Positions 9,351 through 23,299 are shown, numbered from the stretch's first letter. The stretch: 64,000 bases of DNA from Puffinus mauretanicus (GCA_023333565.1 JAJKFH010001431.1:496001-560000), one strand, 5' to 3'. Made by a program: numbers and translations. The notes: generated by a model from the sequence alone, not told the origin.

Positions 9351-12300
9351 TGAGTGCTCCCAGCTGACAGCTTATTTGTTATTACTTTAAATACCCACTG
9401 TTTGTGTTAAGCACAGCAAGAAGTCTAGTAAACTGAAATAGTGACATTTAAAAAATGAAGTCTCTCAAGTAGATGTTTAATCTTTCTAGTAAGGAAGTTA
9501 TCTGCTAAATACCAAGTTTAACAGTTATGTAATAAGTCCATATCAAAACACAGATAATGACTGGTGGGGTATGGTTTAGCAATTGGTATTTAATTAACCT
9601 ATAAAGGCTTTCCTGCTTAATCTAAATTACACTTCTAGCCCACAGACTAAGGTGCGGTGTTGGAAGTTTTGTTAGTAAAACAGTTGCTTTAAGCGCTGTG
9701 GCACCTGAGGCTACATGGTGGCTGTGAGCGTGGGGGTGGCTTTGTGCATGGGGGTGCTGCTCATGGACCCTTCAAGCTGGGTTCGGGCCTCCCTCTTCCC
9801 TTCTGCCCTGCCCTTCCTGACAGAGGAGCTGTGGCTGCTGTCATCCTGCCTGCCACCTCCTCCAAAGTCCTCCCTGGTGGCTTTGTCCCCTCGCTGGAGC
9901 GTGGCTGCAAAATCTGCTGCACCAAGCCACGCACCGGCTGCTGCCAGCTCCAGCGCGCCTGGCGCCCATCCCTGAGCCCCGAAGCGGGGCCCTGCTTTGT
10001 CACCTTGTGGGGTGTCCATCATTTTTTTTAAAGGAGGAGGTCACATTTGAAAGAGTAGAAGAAGGTCTTAGTCCTGGATTGGGGTTTTGTGGAAGCCAGG
10101 ACACAGTGCAAAATGAAAGAATGCTAGTATACAGTCAGGGAAAATGCAAGCCTCGGCCAGGACAGGGAGAACAGGCAAAGGAGAACGAAATGAACTGAGA
10201 CAAAGTCCGGGGGGCTGAATGAGCAATCATGCAGACAAAGTAAGGCGTACAGTGAAAATCTTCAGTGCTTCTTGTGCTTCTAAGTGAATAAAGGAGGACA
10301 GGCACAGGACACCACATGGAGAAATAATGAAAACCAGTTATAGAGATTAGGCAGTGTGATAGGAAACCTGCCACAATTGTGCATTATCACAGAAAGGAAA
10401 AGATCCACTATCTTCTGCCACAGACGCTGCTGGATGCCCTTCAGCTCCGCTCACAGCTGGAGCTCCAGCAGGGCTCTGCAGCGCCGTCAGCCATGATGGG
10501 CCACCCCGGCTCAGGTCCTCTGTCGCCACGCAGGGACCCGGCACCTGGAGAAATGATGAGTGGTGTGGAAGGGACGAGGCACAGCGGATCCTGCTGCTCT
10601 ACTCTGACTGACATCTGCTGTGTGTTCATGGCATGCTGTGTTGAGAGGGGTGGGAGTGGATTCTTGGAGAAGAGCTCTCCCTCTCCCTCTTGGGGAGATC
10701 AGCCTCCCTCTAACCAAGAAATGCTTCTGCTGGGCAGGTTTCCATCATTAGCTCCTGGTATATTTTGGCACATTTCAGGGCTCAGTGAAGTGTTTTTGAA
10801 GCTTTTTCTTTTCTACTGCCAAAATCCCTCTGTGTCACAGTGTATGTCTCCACAGCGCGGAGTCAAGTAGAGACATGATGGATTTGCACAGCCAACCTTC
10901 AGCAAAAAGGAAGAAATGTGGAACAAAGTCTTCCACACAAGTCCTTCTATTTCAAGGGGCTTCCAACACCCAAAGTCACATGTATGGTGCCACTTCCCTG
11001 AGATCTGCAAAGTGATGCTGTGTTCAACCAACTGCTGAAACCCGAGGTGGAAGAGTGGTGCTGTGAGAACAGCTTCGAAAGGAGTTGGGAAGGGCAGGTG
11101 TGCCGGTATGTCAGGGAGGTACTGTAAAAAACCCAGTTCCTGTTTTCATGTCATGAATCAACACTTCCACCTAAATCTCCTTGCTAACTGATTCATTACT
11201 GTATGTCATGCTAACAGCAGGCTTCCGCTATATGCCTCTTTTCACAGTGCTAAACAAAAAGCCGAGTTTTACAGTTTAAATAAAATATCTTTATTTCTTG
11301 TGGAAAAGATAGGATGTGTGTGCTTTTTAGGACTTTACGTATGGCATGGATGAATTGTGCAGGAGATGATGGAAACTGTTTTTTAGGCAGCAGCAGTCCT
11401 CCTTCGCCCTCTTTGTAAATGCTCAGTGATGCTGTACAGTGAAGTTGCTCCAAGAGCCTTAAGGAACAGCACAGGCAGACACGGAAACCAGCTCCCTGTT
11501 CTCAGAAGACCAAAACACAATCCCTGCCTGGCTGTGGCACTGAAAATAACATAATAGCACTTTCATCAGGAGCCCCCAGATTCTCAAAACCCTCTGTATG
11601 CAGTGCTTGAGAGACTCCTAAAAGTAAAGAAACTTTATTTGCAGTCACTGGATTGGAAAGTCAGATGTTTTCCTTCCTTCCTCTCTCTGCTGTCTGGTCC
11701 TTGTCAGTTTAGTTAACATCCTGAGTCCACGTGAGACAAAAAATGTCACTCGGGAAATTGCCAGGGTAAGGGGAGCATGCATGTTCTGCTGCAGTTTTTC
11801 CAGCCCTTGCACCTCTTCCTGAAGAGTGGAAAAGGCACCCAACTTTGTACATCGAAGCGCATAATAACACAGGCTGGACCAGTGGGAAGCTCAGCTTGCA
11901 TGCCAGCTCTGACTGTAAACCTGGTGGGATGGCTCAACAGAGGGAAGAATGCAAATTGGAAAATACAGCTGGGAGATGTATGTGGTGACTTGCCTCCTTT
12001 TCAGCTTCGGGCAATGAGACTGTCCTGAGTGCTCCACCTTTGTCTTGTGCTGAATGAAAACCATGAGAGTGCTCAGATCTCACTTCCAAAGAGAGCAGGT
12101 CTCTAGGCGGGCAGATTGCAGGGCACTGGATCCTACTAGAAAATATTTGGGAGTACTATACAGTCCCAGCCACTTTAAAGTTGAAAGTAAATGTCAACTC
12201 ATGTGTGGCATGCCAGAGTATTTTGAGACAGGCAGAACACCGTAACATACTTCTTGATTTATCTACTCTGTTTAAGGTCAGTCTGGCCTTTTAATTATCC

Positions 12301-14249
12301 ATCTGCAAAAGGAGAAACTCATTCATAAGTGGAGAAACAATATTGTCCTGGACAGCAATACGTCTGATGGAGATGTGGTAAACTTAGACAAAAAAATCCT
12401 GTTCTAACTGATGTGACTGTCCTTGTCCAGGAGAGATTCACCTCCTTTTCTGCAACACCTAGCGTAAAGAAGACATTGCCATAAAATGGTCCCAATCTAA
12501 ATTTTACTAACCATAATGCCTTGCACAGCTGCATTTTGTGTTTTGTGGAGTAAGGCAAAAAAAAGGACCTGGTTTTGCAGCCACTGATACGGAGGAACCT
12601 TCAGGATCAATATTCAGGTCCTACATTGCATTATATGTAGGCCAGTAGTAAGAATTAGTCTCATCTCAAGATGCAAAAGAGGAGCTAAACAGCAGGGGAA
12701 AGGACGTACCGCAGTTGCGCCGGTGGTGGATGGAGGCAGTGGTGCCCCCGACTCTTCCCTCTAGCTGCACCAGCACGATGCCTGGGATGCACAAGAGATT
12801 TTGAAGCTCTTGGACCTTTGGCCTTCCCTTTCTTCCCCCGTGGCAGGGCTTGCAGTGCTGGGTGGGCAATGGGGGTTGCTGTTTGTGGGCGCTGAGCAGC
12901 TGTTACGTGATTGCCCGACTGCAAGGGATTGGCCTGGAGGAGCCTGGAGCTGCCTCCCCATCCTGGGCTCCAGCGATGGTGAGCACCAAGACCAGGATGC
13001 TCGCGCCAGGCCCGGGGCGTAGGGGATCACGTGGCCAGCGTGACATGCGGGGGTTGGTACTCCTGAGCAAAATGGTTGTGCCCTGGTGCTCCTGGCCTCT
13101 CCCTAAACAGTGAATGGGTGCTCTGCTGCAGACCTCTGAAGCAGCTGTGACACCGACCTAAGGATGCCGTGTGTTCAGAGGAATATATAGACACATGTAG
13201 AATTTGCCAGAAGTGGTATGCCTGCAGACTGGAATGCCGGAGAGCTGCTGGAGCGGCGTGTGCTGGAGGATGTTTCAGCTGCTTTCTGCAGTGCCTGCGA
13301 CCACAGTATGGTGGTGGGCAGCAGAGAGAGGAGACAGAGGCAGGAGATGAGCACTGCGTGTTTCTAGCATTCTCCCCCATGAAGACACAGCTTGATTTAA
13401 CTAATGGCAGTAATTAAGGATAATACTTTGGTAAGGGTTCCAGATTTCCTTTATAATTAACCCCAGGAAACTTGTACTTTTTCTACCTATAGTAACCTCT
13501 CATATGTGTGGTGACAATTTCTTGTGTTTTTCTTCTTTTTTTTTTTCTCTTTCTCCCCTCCTCCCAATTCCAAGACAAAATTTGACTTTCTCCATTCATA
13601 GATAAATGGGACATTGCTGATGGAAATAGCTCCCTTGCCACCTCTTATATCTGTGAGCTGATAAAGTGGAAGGGTGTTTTGGGATCCTGGCCAAGACTGG
13701 CATCTATAAAGTTACTGTTAATAGCTGCTGTTCTAAAGGCATAGGCCAAAGGTGGCATGAACCTGTTAAGTGGCTTGGTGATACCGCTGCTAGAATTAGA
13801 AACACTTCAGGGGCTTGATGTGGCTAGTCCTCAAAACACATCTGAGAAAAAAGTTTTTATAGTTCCTGTTTTGCTGGTGGGGAGAATAGCCAGGGCTGCT
13901 AAGGCAGAATTTAGGTTTACATTTGGGTATTTATGCCAATTAATCATTTGCTCAGATTGCTAGTTCCTTACCTGAAAGAGCATTAATAGACCCAGAGCTG
14001 AAATGAGACCCAGTCAGGGCTCTGCTCTTCTTTTGCCATCTGTCTCCGGCCCCAGCCAGTTCACACCAGCCACGTCCAGCGAGAAGGATATATATGTTGT
14101 TAGCAGATATAGGTGGATGTCTGCTTAGTGGCTGTGTCTGGCCTTCTCCCAGGATGCCCTGCAAAGCTTACGAATTTCCTGAACTTTAGGTTAGGGCCAC
14201 ATCTTTGTATTTAGCCTCAATCTGTGGCTCTTTCCTATACATTTTTATA
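9351..14249. other. Unassigned non-coding DNA
   Basis: Nothing here is recognised as a gene. Bases 9360-9660 are AT-rich and carry TTTAATTAACC and TTATGTAATAAG words, a possible conserved element. Bases 9715-10000 are GC-rich, with overlapping open frames on both strands. A T-rich run lies at about 13526-13546. Frames up to 163 codons (10379-10870, plus) show no domain, signal peptide or repeat that I can interpret. Confidence 0.55.
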
Positions 14250-14630
14250 ATTAGCACCTGAATCTGCTTGTGCTTTTGGTCTTTGCACTATCCAGTGGCA
14301 ATGAGTTCCACAGTTTAACTTGGTGCTGTGTGAAAATGTACTTCTTTTGCTCCTTTTTACCCTGCAGCCTGATGATTTCTGTGACAACCCCCACCTTTTG
14401 CATTGCAAAGAATAGTGAGTAATATTCCCCGCTGAGTTTTTAAAAGCACTTCTGATAATCATTCTTGACATCCTGCATGATTTTCTTCAATCACATATCT
14501 CCTTTTTCAAGCTAAGGAGCCCTACACTGTTTAATCTTTTCTTCTACACCAGCTATATCACTGATGATAATTCCATACTTAGCAAAAAATCTAGGTACCA
14601 TCAAGAACTAATAAATTGCCCAAACAGGCT
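14250..14630 (-). repeat. Ancient CR1/L3-type LINE fragment (reverse orientation)
   Basis: The plus strand contains CACTATCCAGTGGCAATGAG followed by TTCCACAGTTTAAC and GTGCTGTGTGAAAATGTACT. This is the antisense of the 3'-terminal region of old CR1-clade LINEs known from turtles, crocodilians and birds. Downstream words such as CTCCTTTTTCAAGCTAAGGAGCC and CTGTTTAATCTTTTC continue the same alignment with gaps. The copy is heavily diverged and 5'-truncated with no usable frame, so it is a dead insertion. Family assignment is from memory. Confidence 0.7.
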
Positions 14631-17600
14631 GAGAGAAGAATTTTGTTTTCCAACCTTGTCCCACAGAAGCCGCATTCAAGACAGAAGGAGAGGCAGCACG
14701 AAACTAACTGAAGTTTCTCTGGAAAATGACTGCCTTAGCATAGTATAATGTATTGCACTTTTTAGAAACCAGAGTTTTCATTACCAATTCAACAGCACAG
14801 AAATCTGAGCATCTGTGCTAAAATTATTATCCAAATTAAATTGTTCTGAGCACTGGCCTTTTAGTGGTACTGAAATGAGAATTAGTATTTTTCAAGTGTT
14901 TCACATGATACATGCTCATGAGAACAAATTACACGTGTTATACCTACAAATACCCATGGCCATGTATTTTTTAATTTAACTCAGATACTGATGTCAGTAA
15001 CCAGAAAGGCAACACAGATGCTTTGGGTCTCAGACCCAGATGTTTTGGTCGCTTTGACAACACCTGCGCTGACTCCGTTGGCAGCACTGGCAGCCCCAAC
15101 ACAACTGCTGTGGCTGCACAGCCCTCAGAGGAGCAAACAAGCCTGGTCCTCCCGCGGCGGGGGCCTGGGCAGCAGCCTGAGTGGGATGCAGGGGTTTTTC
15201 TCTGTTGCAAAGTTACCTCAGAAGCTCAAGGGAAAGCATGAGTGAAGTTGCGAATATTTTAGTTCTCCGAAAAGCAGGGGGAAGAAGGACACAGATTGTT
15301 GTTGCTTACAACGAGGCAGGTGGGTTTTTTTGACTTTGGACTTTTTCTTTATTTACATTACAATTTGCAACATGGGAAGGGTCAGAGATGGGGACATCCC
15401 AGTTGGGCACCTATGCCAAAGTGGGGAAGAAATGGCAATGGCTCAGGAGTTTTGGCAACCAGCGACTCCGGGAATTCATCTAAACTGTAACTTAGTGAGT
15501 GGGTTCCCCTGCGTAACCGAATCTTTCACAGGGTCACTGGAATGATTTAATTTCAGTGGTTTCATTTCACACTTGTTAATAAGGTTAATAAATTAGTCTT
15601 TCTTTCAATGACTTTGCAAGTATATCTTAAGAAAGGCAGGATGAAGGTGGAGAAGCACTTGAAATACACTAGTTATAGACCATTTCTTTTTATTTGTGTG
15701 TTACTAAACGTTTTATTTCAGTCCCAATGAATTATATCTGCATGAACACAGGTGCCAGGCAGTGCTGTTCATACATACCTTCCAGAGAGGAGCAGTGCTT
15801 GATGATTCGGTGAGGCATCAGTGCTTTGTTAAAATTCTCTGGGTATAACTGGGGACTTTCCTGTAATCAAATGAGTAGGTAGAGGATACAGGGTTTGGTT
15901 TTCAGGATTTTTTTCCACAGGCAGGTTGTTATTACTCCTGAGAAGATGGGAGATAGAATGCAAATGACAAAATCTAGATAATGTCTGTATTACCAGGAAG
16001 CAGAAAACACAATCAAATGGAAAAGAGAAGTACTAGGACAAGTGTCTCGACAAGGTCAAACTGCATGCCAAAGGAGCTGTGTAGCCAGTATGACGCATCA
16101 CACCCAACCCAATTAACAAGGCTATTTAGATTTGAAAAATTCTTGGTTTGGTCAAAATTTGACTGAAAGCATTTGAAGAAAGGAGGCCATTAAAGATTAG
16201 CAACAGAGAGCAGGAAGGAATATGTATGTATATTTTCCCTGTCAGTAAAGTATTTTCCAGTCATAAGAGTATCTTGTGCCACATGCTGATCTCACAGATG
16301 GTGCAGTAAATCAGGGCTAACTCTGAAAGTGTCAGTGGAATTATCTCTGTGTAAATGGTATTCGAATTGGTCCCTAGCTGTGAAAGACAGGGATTGCCTT
16401 GGGGCATAAGCACAGATAGGAGAACTAAATTTTTTTTTTTTCTTTTTTCTTTTTTCTTTTTTTTTTTTTTGCCTTGGAGTCTGACTCACTTTCAGCATTT
16501 TGCATAATTCTTTTGCCTTGGTTTTCTCCCTGCAAAAAGTCAGCTGATAATTCCAGAGTTGCTCTTGAGTGGAGAACTTTGATTATGGAAATTGCTATGG
16601 AAATGCTTGTTTATTATCGTTAATGGAAGTGATATAATACATGAGAAAATTTTAGCTCAGCTAAGGGACTTGGAGGGCAAAAGGCACCAGAGATTCACCA
16701 GTAGCTGGTTTTTGAAGTACCAGCTATTATTCCATATGATAAAGAGAACTTTCAGCTTTAAGGGAAAGATACCACCCAAGAGTGAAGCAAAGAATATAAT
16801 CCTGTGACTGCACGGGTCAGACTTCAAAACTCAGTACAAGTTCCTTGTGACTTGCATGAGAATTCAATGTCAGGCAGTAGTGACCACAAGCCTTTCTTCT
16901 TTGATATCCGCTCGGCTTATACTAAATTTGAGGGTGTTCTGCCATACCTCTGTAGATACACAGGATTTGGAGGTCTTCTCTCCTAAGGAGAGACCGTGGG
17001 CTTATACAGCCCATTGCACTCTTTCCCTCTCCCTCATTCCTCTTCCAAAAGACACACCTGACTTTTGGTTAAAGATTGTGAGGAGTGGGGTTGGTATTGG
17101 TTGTCTGTACAGTGTCAGGAATATTCATTAAAGCATGTGGGCATGTTACCACAATAATCTTATTTGAATTTGAGACAAGGGATGCTCACATACAAAAAAA
17201 TCCTACCTGTGTACTTCGTAGAGGCTGACGTGCTGCCAGAAGGGACCAAGCTGGCAACCTGGTAGCAGTGATAGACCAAAGCCAGAAAGTGATGCTTTCC
17301 TAGTGTCCCAAATAAATAACCAAGGGCTAAGTAAAGGAAAAGAGAGCTTCTGAATTTACACAGTTTCTAGAAAGAAAAATTCAGAAGCCTGCTCACCATG
17401 AATGCATCCTTCAGCTTTCTAATAGAGGAGGCTGGGATGTGCCAACAACAGAAGATTCCTGGCCTTTACTATGACTGTAGACATTGAAGATGGGATTAAT
17501 TTTGCCTAAGCGTGGCCAGGTGTCTGGCCTCCTTCCACAATTAGTGGAGGAAAAGAAGGTGATTTATCCAACCTCTCTCTGTCCCTGGGCTGTAGCGGGA

Positions 17601-17690
17601 ACCTAGTTAGACCAGCTACTAACTTACAGACAGCTAAAATTAGCAAGATGAATTGCTCTTTTACCGCTTCATATGTTTAACAAATTGCAC
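14631..17690. other. Unassigned AT-rich DNA with a T-rich run
   Basis: No exon or RNA gene is seen. A T-rich tract interrupted by C at regular steps spans 16430-16470 and is listed separately. Bases 15540-15740 are AT-rich without simple repeats. Open frames are under 95 codons. Confidence 0.6.
16430..16470 (+). repeat. T-rich (TTTTTTC)n-like simple repeat
   Basis: Forty-one bases consist of T runs broken by single Cs. The copy could be a decayed poly(A) tail of a minus-strand retroposon, but I see no element attached to it. Confidence 0.85.
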
Positions 17691-17825
17691 ACTTTCCCCA
17701 CAATTGTGTATAAGGCCTCTGTTTTACAGGGAGAGAGGAAAGTGAGGCTGAGGTGAACTGACTTCCCCAAAGACAGTTAGCAACAGAACTGAGATTCAAA
17801 CACACGTGCACCGATTCCAGCCCCC
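17690..17825 (+). repeat. MIR-like SINE fragment
   Basis: CTGTTTTACAGGGAGAGAGG is followed by AAAGTGAGGCTGAGG, then GTGAACTGACTTCCCCAAAG, a degraded 'CACACAGCTAG' equivalent and CAGAACTGAGATTCAAACAC. These follow the order of the MIR/CORE-SINE consensus (TTTTACAGATGAGG, AAACTGAGGC, AGTGACTTGCCCAAG, CAGAGCTGGGATTCGAACCC). The match covers most of the conserved central part. A C10 run at 17832-17841 follows directly. Confidence 0.7.
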
Positions 17826-17884
17826 ACCTCTCCCCCCCCCCACTTCTTTCAGATTATACTGACTCCCAAGGACAACACGTAACT

Positions 17885-20360
17885 AGTCTCTGTGCAGGAA
17901 ACCATTTGCACTTCTCCTCATGGGCATAAAGGAGGGTCAAAAAATATGGCTGAGTGGACAAACACAGCCGGCTCCATCGGGCAGGTTCTGAGATTTAGGG
18001 TTGCTTGTGGGACATCCAGGGCTCATTACCAAACTCTGCTAATTTCTGTTTCCTAAAGTTGAGTGGCAAGCTTCAGAAAATTGGGCTCGTGAAGAAGTAT
18101 GCAGTGAGTTACCTGCCTCGCCTGACAACAGCATTGCATTGTTGCTGTTGCTCTTTTTGCCGAGCATATGGAAGCTGAGTGTTCCCTGGCTAGTATCCAG
18201 ACATCCAAAAGTTAAATTGATGGGAATTGCCATGAGGGTTCTAGTTAATGGGAGACATAAAGAATGAAGCCTGTTTTATTTTTGCTTGTTTCTTTTCTTA
18301 TGAGAGTTTTCTTCACAGAACAAACCTAGATACGACTGCATGCAGCATATTTCTTCTGCGCCTTCCCCCTGGGGATGACTTTACGCCAAGTTGTGATCTG
18401 TTTTGCTGTTCCAGCCCATTGGGCTCATCAGTTTATTCAACTGACTTTTTAAATGACCCTATTTTTCCTGACTTTGGAAAAAGTGGCAAGAATCTAATTG
18501 CACTTCTGGGCACGGGGTGTAATGTCGAGGCGGCGGGATGAAGGGAGGGGAGGGGAGGACTCTGCTTCTCAGAAGGGGAAGAGCTCGCCGGGCAAACCTA
18601 TTGGGGTGGCTTGGGTGATTTGCACATCAGTCATCAGTATACAGGATACGCTTTAAGCCACATAGCTGGTGTCTGCACAATCCAGTGCAGGATGCTTAGT
18701 GGTTTCTTATCCGCGGGGACAGATGTTACAGAGAAGCTTAGATATGCACCTGTAGTTCGATTAAACATTCCAGGGCCTATCTTCTTCAGGCCATTAGAGC
18801 TTGGGGTCCCTCTTCACAGACTGCTGTATATGCACTCTCTGGACCAAACTGTAGATTAATAGCTCCGCAGATGGAGAAATTTTTTTTTCCTAAATCGCAG
18901 TTCTGTTTCATTTTATGTTGCTTGCTAGATTAAGTTTTGGAGCACTCTGAGTTTTTTTTTTTTTTTTTAATGCAAAATGAGCCCAGAAATTTTTACTGTT
19001 GTACAGTTTTGAAAGCTTTTTTTTCTTTTTGCCATAAGCAAAACTCAGGAAATGAAAGGTGATTCATCTTTAAGCAGCAAGTGATTTAAACCAAACAATG
19101 CTTTTTGATTTATGATAATGAAAAAGATTGCAGAGTGATGATGGGTCAGATGAAAACTCACACTGCCCCGATTTTTATGATAAGTATCATTATATTCATG
19201 CACTCAACTAATTCTTCACTATCAGGTTTATTTGTGGGTTTTATTTATTTTAGAAGTTTTTATTTAGGGAATTTATTGGCAGGGTGTGATTGACAGCCTT
19301 GCAAAAAGAAGTCTGGTATTCAGAGAACGGATATAAAATTTCCTCGTGCAGCCCTGCCAGCATGCCTCAGCTCAGCAGGACCACCACAAAAGAATAAAAG
19401 AACATGAAAGCATCTTTCTGTGGCAGATTAAAAGTCTGGCCTGGTATCCTGTCTTCAACAGTGACCCATAAGAGCTGCCTGGGGGCTACCATGAAAGAAG
19501 AGGAAATGCAGGGTGATGCTTTCTCCCGAATACTCCCCCAGTCACCAACAATTTGTGGCTCGGAGAGTTCCCGCGCCGGAGGCTCACACATGTAAGCACC
19601 CTCACAGCATCGCCACGCACACACACAGGATCCACAGCATCCTGTGGCAACACGTTCCACTTTCTTAATTGCATTTTTTGTGACAACAAAACATTTTGGG
19701 CTTTTGGGTTTGGGTTTTTTTCTGTTTGGTTGGGTTTTTTTTTTGTCACCTGCTGGTTTCATTGAGTGCTCCCCAGTTTTGGACTGGAAAGAGGGGACCC
19801 ATGTACCTATCTCTATGCCACTCACTGGGAGGGACGTTTGGTTTCTGAACCTTTCCTTCAGCAACACAATTTCGTTTTTTGCTGACTTCAGGCCTAGACT
19901 TGTCTTAGAGGATGACCACTAAAAACATTAAACATTAATGAACACTAGAAAATGGAGTCAGTCCCAACCATAAGATTTTTTTTAATTAACTGCTTTTTGC
20001 TTTTTAAGCTAAATAATGTATTTTACTTCTCTTGAAGATTTATAACTGCTGGAAGTACTTCTCTGTCATGCTTTTAATCTGTTTCATTTTATTTTTTCCT
20101 GCACCATAAATTTAGACAGCTTTTTGCTTATTTAAGCTTAGCTTTCATGAATCTGCTTGACTCCAGGAGCCAGAGTTTTAAGAAATGGGTCAAGTACGGT
20201 GAGACTGAAGACAAAGCCATAAGAGCTTGCAGCACTAGGATTTTTTTGTTGTTGTAGTTGATTTGTTTTCAGAAAACTCATTCAGGAAACATCTAAACCA
20301 TGTTGTACTTAACACAGGCTGCTCTAGAGAGTCACAGCTGGATTTTATGTTTAGGACAGA
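17885..20360. other. Unassigned DNA with T- and G/T-rich runs
   Basis: No gene is recognised. It contains a T17 run at 18952-18968, a short GGGGA run at 18541-18558 and a G/T-rich stretch at 19690-19745 with several TTTGGG units. A 166-codon frame on the minus strand (19367-19867) passes through that low-complexity stretch, and its Lys/Pro-rich middle is simply the translated repeat. Confidence 0.55.
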
Positions 20361-20800
20361 GAATCAGCAAAAAATAGGTCTGGAAAAGGCCTGTTAATAT
20401 CATCTGGCTCATCCCCCTTTCTGAGACAGGATTCCTGTGTCGTTTGTTTGTCCAGCCTGGCCTTAAATTTCCTCCCGTGACAGAGAGTCTGCAGCCTTGC
20501 TAGATAACCTATTCCAGTGCTTAACTATCCTTATCGCTAGAAAGTTTTCCTAATGTCTAAACTAAGTCTATCTTGCTGCAGCCTAAGCTCATTGTTTCTT
20601 ATCCTACCCTCCGTAGAGATGAAAAATGTTTATTTGCTTGTTCTTTGCAGCAGCCTTTTAGAAAAGTGTTTTCAGTCCTTCCTCAGCCCTCTCTTCCCTA
20701 CACTAAACAACCACCATCCTCCTTTCTCTTCTCACAGGCCGTCATGTCTAGAGCTCTGACCATTCACCCTACCCTTCTTTCAGCTCCCTTGGCTTGGCAC
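20361..20800 (-). repeat. Degraded avian CR1 LINE 3' region (reverse orientation)
   Basis: The plus strand reads GTCTGGAAAAGGCCTGTTAA, then TCATCTGGCTCATCCC, TCCAGCCTGGCCTTAAATTT, AACCTATTCCAGTGCTTAAC and GAAAGTTTTCCTAATGTCTA, ending with a diverged CTCTTCTCACAGGCCGTCATG part. This follows the antisense of the well-known avian CR1 3' end ('GGTTGGAAAAGACCTTTAAGATCATC...GGGCAACCTGTTCCAGTGCCT...AAGTTCTTCCTAATATCTAA'). It lacks an intact frame. Open frames of up to 160 codons on the plus strand here are artefacts of the repeat and the GC-richer DNA after it. Confidence 0.85.
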
Positions 20801-23299
20801 GTGTCTTTATTGAGGCAGGAAAGCGGATCCACTCTTTCTTTGGAGAGGACATCACGCCTGGGGCGGTGCTGCGGGGAGGAGATGGACCATTTCTCGCTTC
20901 CTATTAACACAGCCTCTCTGCTCATCCCATGGCGACATTTTACTTTTCCCCACAGCAGCACCGTGTTGCATGCCCGAGCCATGCCCGAGGGCTGTTCTAC
21001 CTCTGTGCCCAGCCCTTTGCGCAGAGCTGCTGCCCTGCCAGCCAGCCCTGCCTAAGGGCAGCATTTCGCACTTATCCCTGCCGAATTACGCCTTTGTGGG
21101 GATTGGGGCCCCACACCCGGGTACACAGCTGCTCACACTTCCACTGGCAGACCCTCGGGCTTCAGCTGGACCCCTTGGGGACAACACCAGGCAGTACACA
21201 GGTGTAGCAGGGATCTGTCTGACCACAGCCACTTTATTACTAAAAGCACTTGAAAAATACTGGAGGCCCCTCTCCCTGTACCTTCTCTCTCTTGCACCTG
21301 GGCAGTGCTACAGGATAAAATTTCTTGCTTCTCTCCCACAAGCCATGCTTCCAAGTGATGGCCAGTGACTTGCTTTTCTTACAACTACCTGTACTTGGGA
21401 CGTATATCTCTTTGGCCATGCATTCAGCCGCGAGGTTACAGCTCCCATTTCAGCCAAGCTTGTTCCACCTCTCATGGGGACTCAGCTGAGAGTTAAGAGC
21501 ACCGTACTTGATGTCTCTGGACTGTTGTCCTGCCACCTTTTAGGGATAATCCTCCAGTGTGGTCAGGCATTTTTTCTGGGCCAGCCTGTCTGGAGTGCAC
21601 TATAATCATGGTTCTCGCACATCCTGGACATGTGTCCAATACATCAGAAGAGCTGGAGTTCATTGATGGGTACCGACATATTTCACTCTTCACAATAACT
21701 TCAATATGGTCGTCAATTTTTCACTTCATGCACAGTGGCTTTAAAAATGCATTGAAACAGCATTTAAATGATCTTAATGATGGCGTTGGCAATATTATGA
21801 ACCTATACTTCTTTCCTGCACTGGTCAGATCTGCCCAGCCCGTCGATGTCTGACAGACTTTTCAGCTTATAAAAGCAAGAAACTAAAAAGATTTACCCAC
21901 AACTCCCTTAAAGGGGATAAGCTGGTTCTGGCAGCCAGTGTTTTTTACCTCTGTCTGACCAGTGTTTCGTGAGTAACTGCTCCATGCTGGTCTTGCACTG
22001 TGGAGCGTACGCCGCACTCAGTATTCCTTGCTACTGTACAACCCAGATCTGGGCAGTCGATGAGTCACTTTGGTAGTGCTTCTCCACGCTGCTGCAGCTC
22101 CCAGTTGTCAGCAGAGCCTCCTAGTAGAATGATACGTGGCGTTTCTGACAAATCTGAAAGAACTAAGTGTGGACCCGTTATTACTGTCCATTGCCAGGGC
22201 ATCATCAAACTGACACGATCTCATTCCTACACAAGCACAGAGCCTGCAACCTAATGTCAAGGATTAAAATTTGTGTACTAGTGCTGTCTTGCCATCTCCT
22301 TCTTGTTAATCCTTCCAGCCCTCTCTCCTCAGCCTCCTCCTAATCCTTCTCCTTCCCCAAAGAGGGCAGGACAGAGGTGAGGACTATCTGACAAAGTGAT
22401 TGAAATGGCTTTTTGCAAGGCACCTGATAAACTTTATTCAGTTAAGCAGATAAACTTGTCCTTCATGAAAGGAGCATTAATGAGATCCATCAATGTTGGG
22501 TGTGCTGCTCTCCATGATTTTTTGTTTGTTTGTTTGTTTTGTTTCTTGCCAGGAAGAGCATAGACCTGGCGCACGGGTAACAGGCCAAAACAGAGAGAGA
22601 ACGGAAGGTGGAGGAGATATTGGGGTTTAGATAAGACTGCCTGGAGTATACAGGTTACAACTTCCACGATTTTCTGCAGAGATTGAGACTGAGCTGGCTG
22701 AGACAGCAGCTGTATTACCTTGAACTAAAAACATCTCATTGACAGTTGTATTCTGCAGGCCTGTCAATTGCTCAGGCTTGTCAGATTACACCATGTCATT
22801 TTTATTAGCTTGATACCTGGAGAGCTATCTCAGCCATTAGAAAAGTGGTTAAAACTACATCAAATTATTTGTATGTAACATAACATTGCCTTTGGATTGC
22901 CAATCGCTAGAAAATTTTCTGATGCTGCTTCCAGTGCCTCGCTTCCCACTGAGTAGTAGCTTTTAATTTAGAATAAAAACCATTAGCGATGCTATGTGCT
23001 AAAGCGCTCAGAGACTGGCCTTACTCATATTTTGTTTGGTTGCCAATAACGTTAATCAGAGTTACCTTTTCTGAGTCATGGGTGTGACTAATACCCTTGT
23101 GAGACCACCTAGAATAGACTTCCTCTGCAATCATTTGTCTTCTTCCCTCCGAGCTACCTCTGATCCATAAAGGCAACTTTGGCAAATCCCTTTGGTATTG
23201 CATTGTATCACAGTCTACATCACATAAATAAGACAGGTAAGTAAAAATATTGGTACGTTTCCTTAGGGACATCATTAAGTGTTCTGCTGAAAGGAGTAG
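20801..23299. other. Unassigned non-coding DNA
   Basis: Bases 20820-21360 are GC-richer with overlapping frames up to 132 codons and no domain. A short (GTTT)n run lies at 22517-22545. The remaining DNA is AT-rich and I see nothing further in it. Confidence 0.55.
22517..22545 (+). repeat. (GTTT)n simple repeat
   Basis: Several TTTG/GTTT units in 29 bp, possibly a decayed retroposon tail in reverse orientation. No body is recognised beside it. Confidence 0.85.

Noticed and set aside
19690..19745. Possible telomere-like or G-quadruplex TTTGGG stretch
   Set aside because: Units are irregular and T-rich, not TTAGGG, and the G3 tracts are widely spaced. Better described as low-complexity sequence.
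19367..19867. 166-codon minus-strand frame with a Lys/Pro-rich middle
   Set aside because: The Lys/Pro-rich part is the translation of a T/G-rich low-complexity stretch (19690-19745). The rest has no recognisable feature.
20573..21055. 160-codon plus-strand frame
   Set aside because: Its first half is the antisense of a CR1 3' end and the second half is GC-rich flank; no domain.
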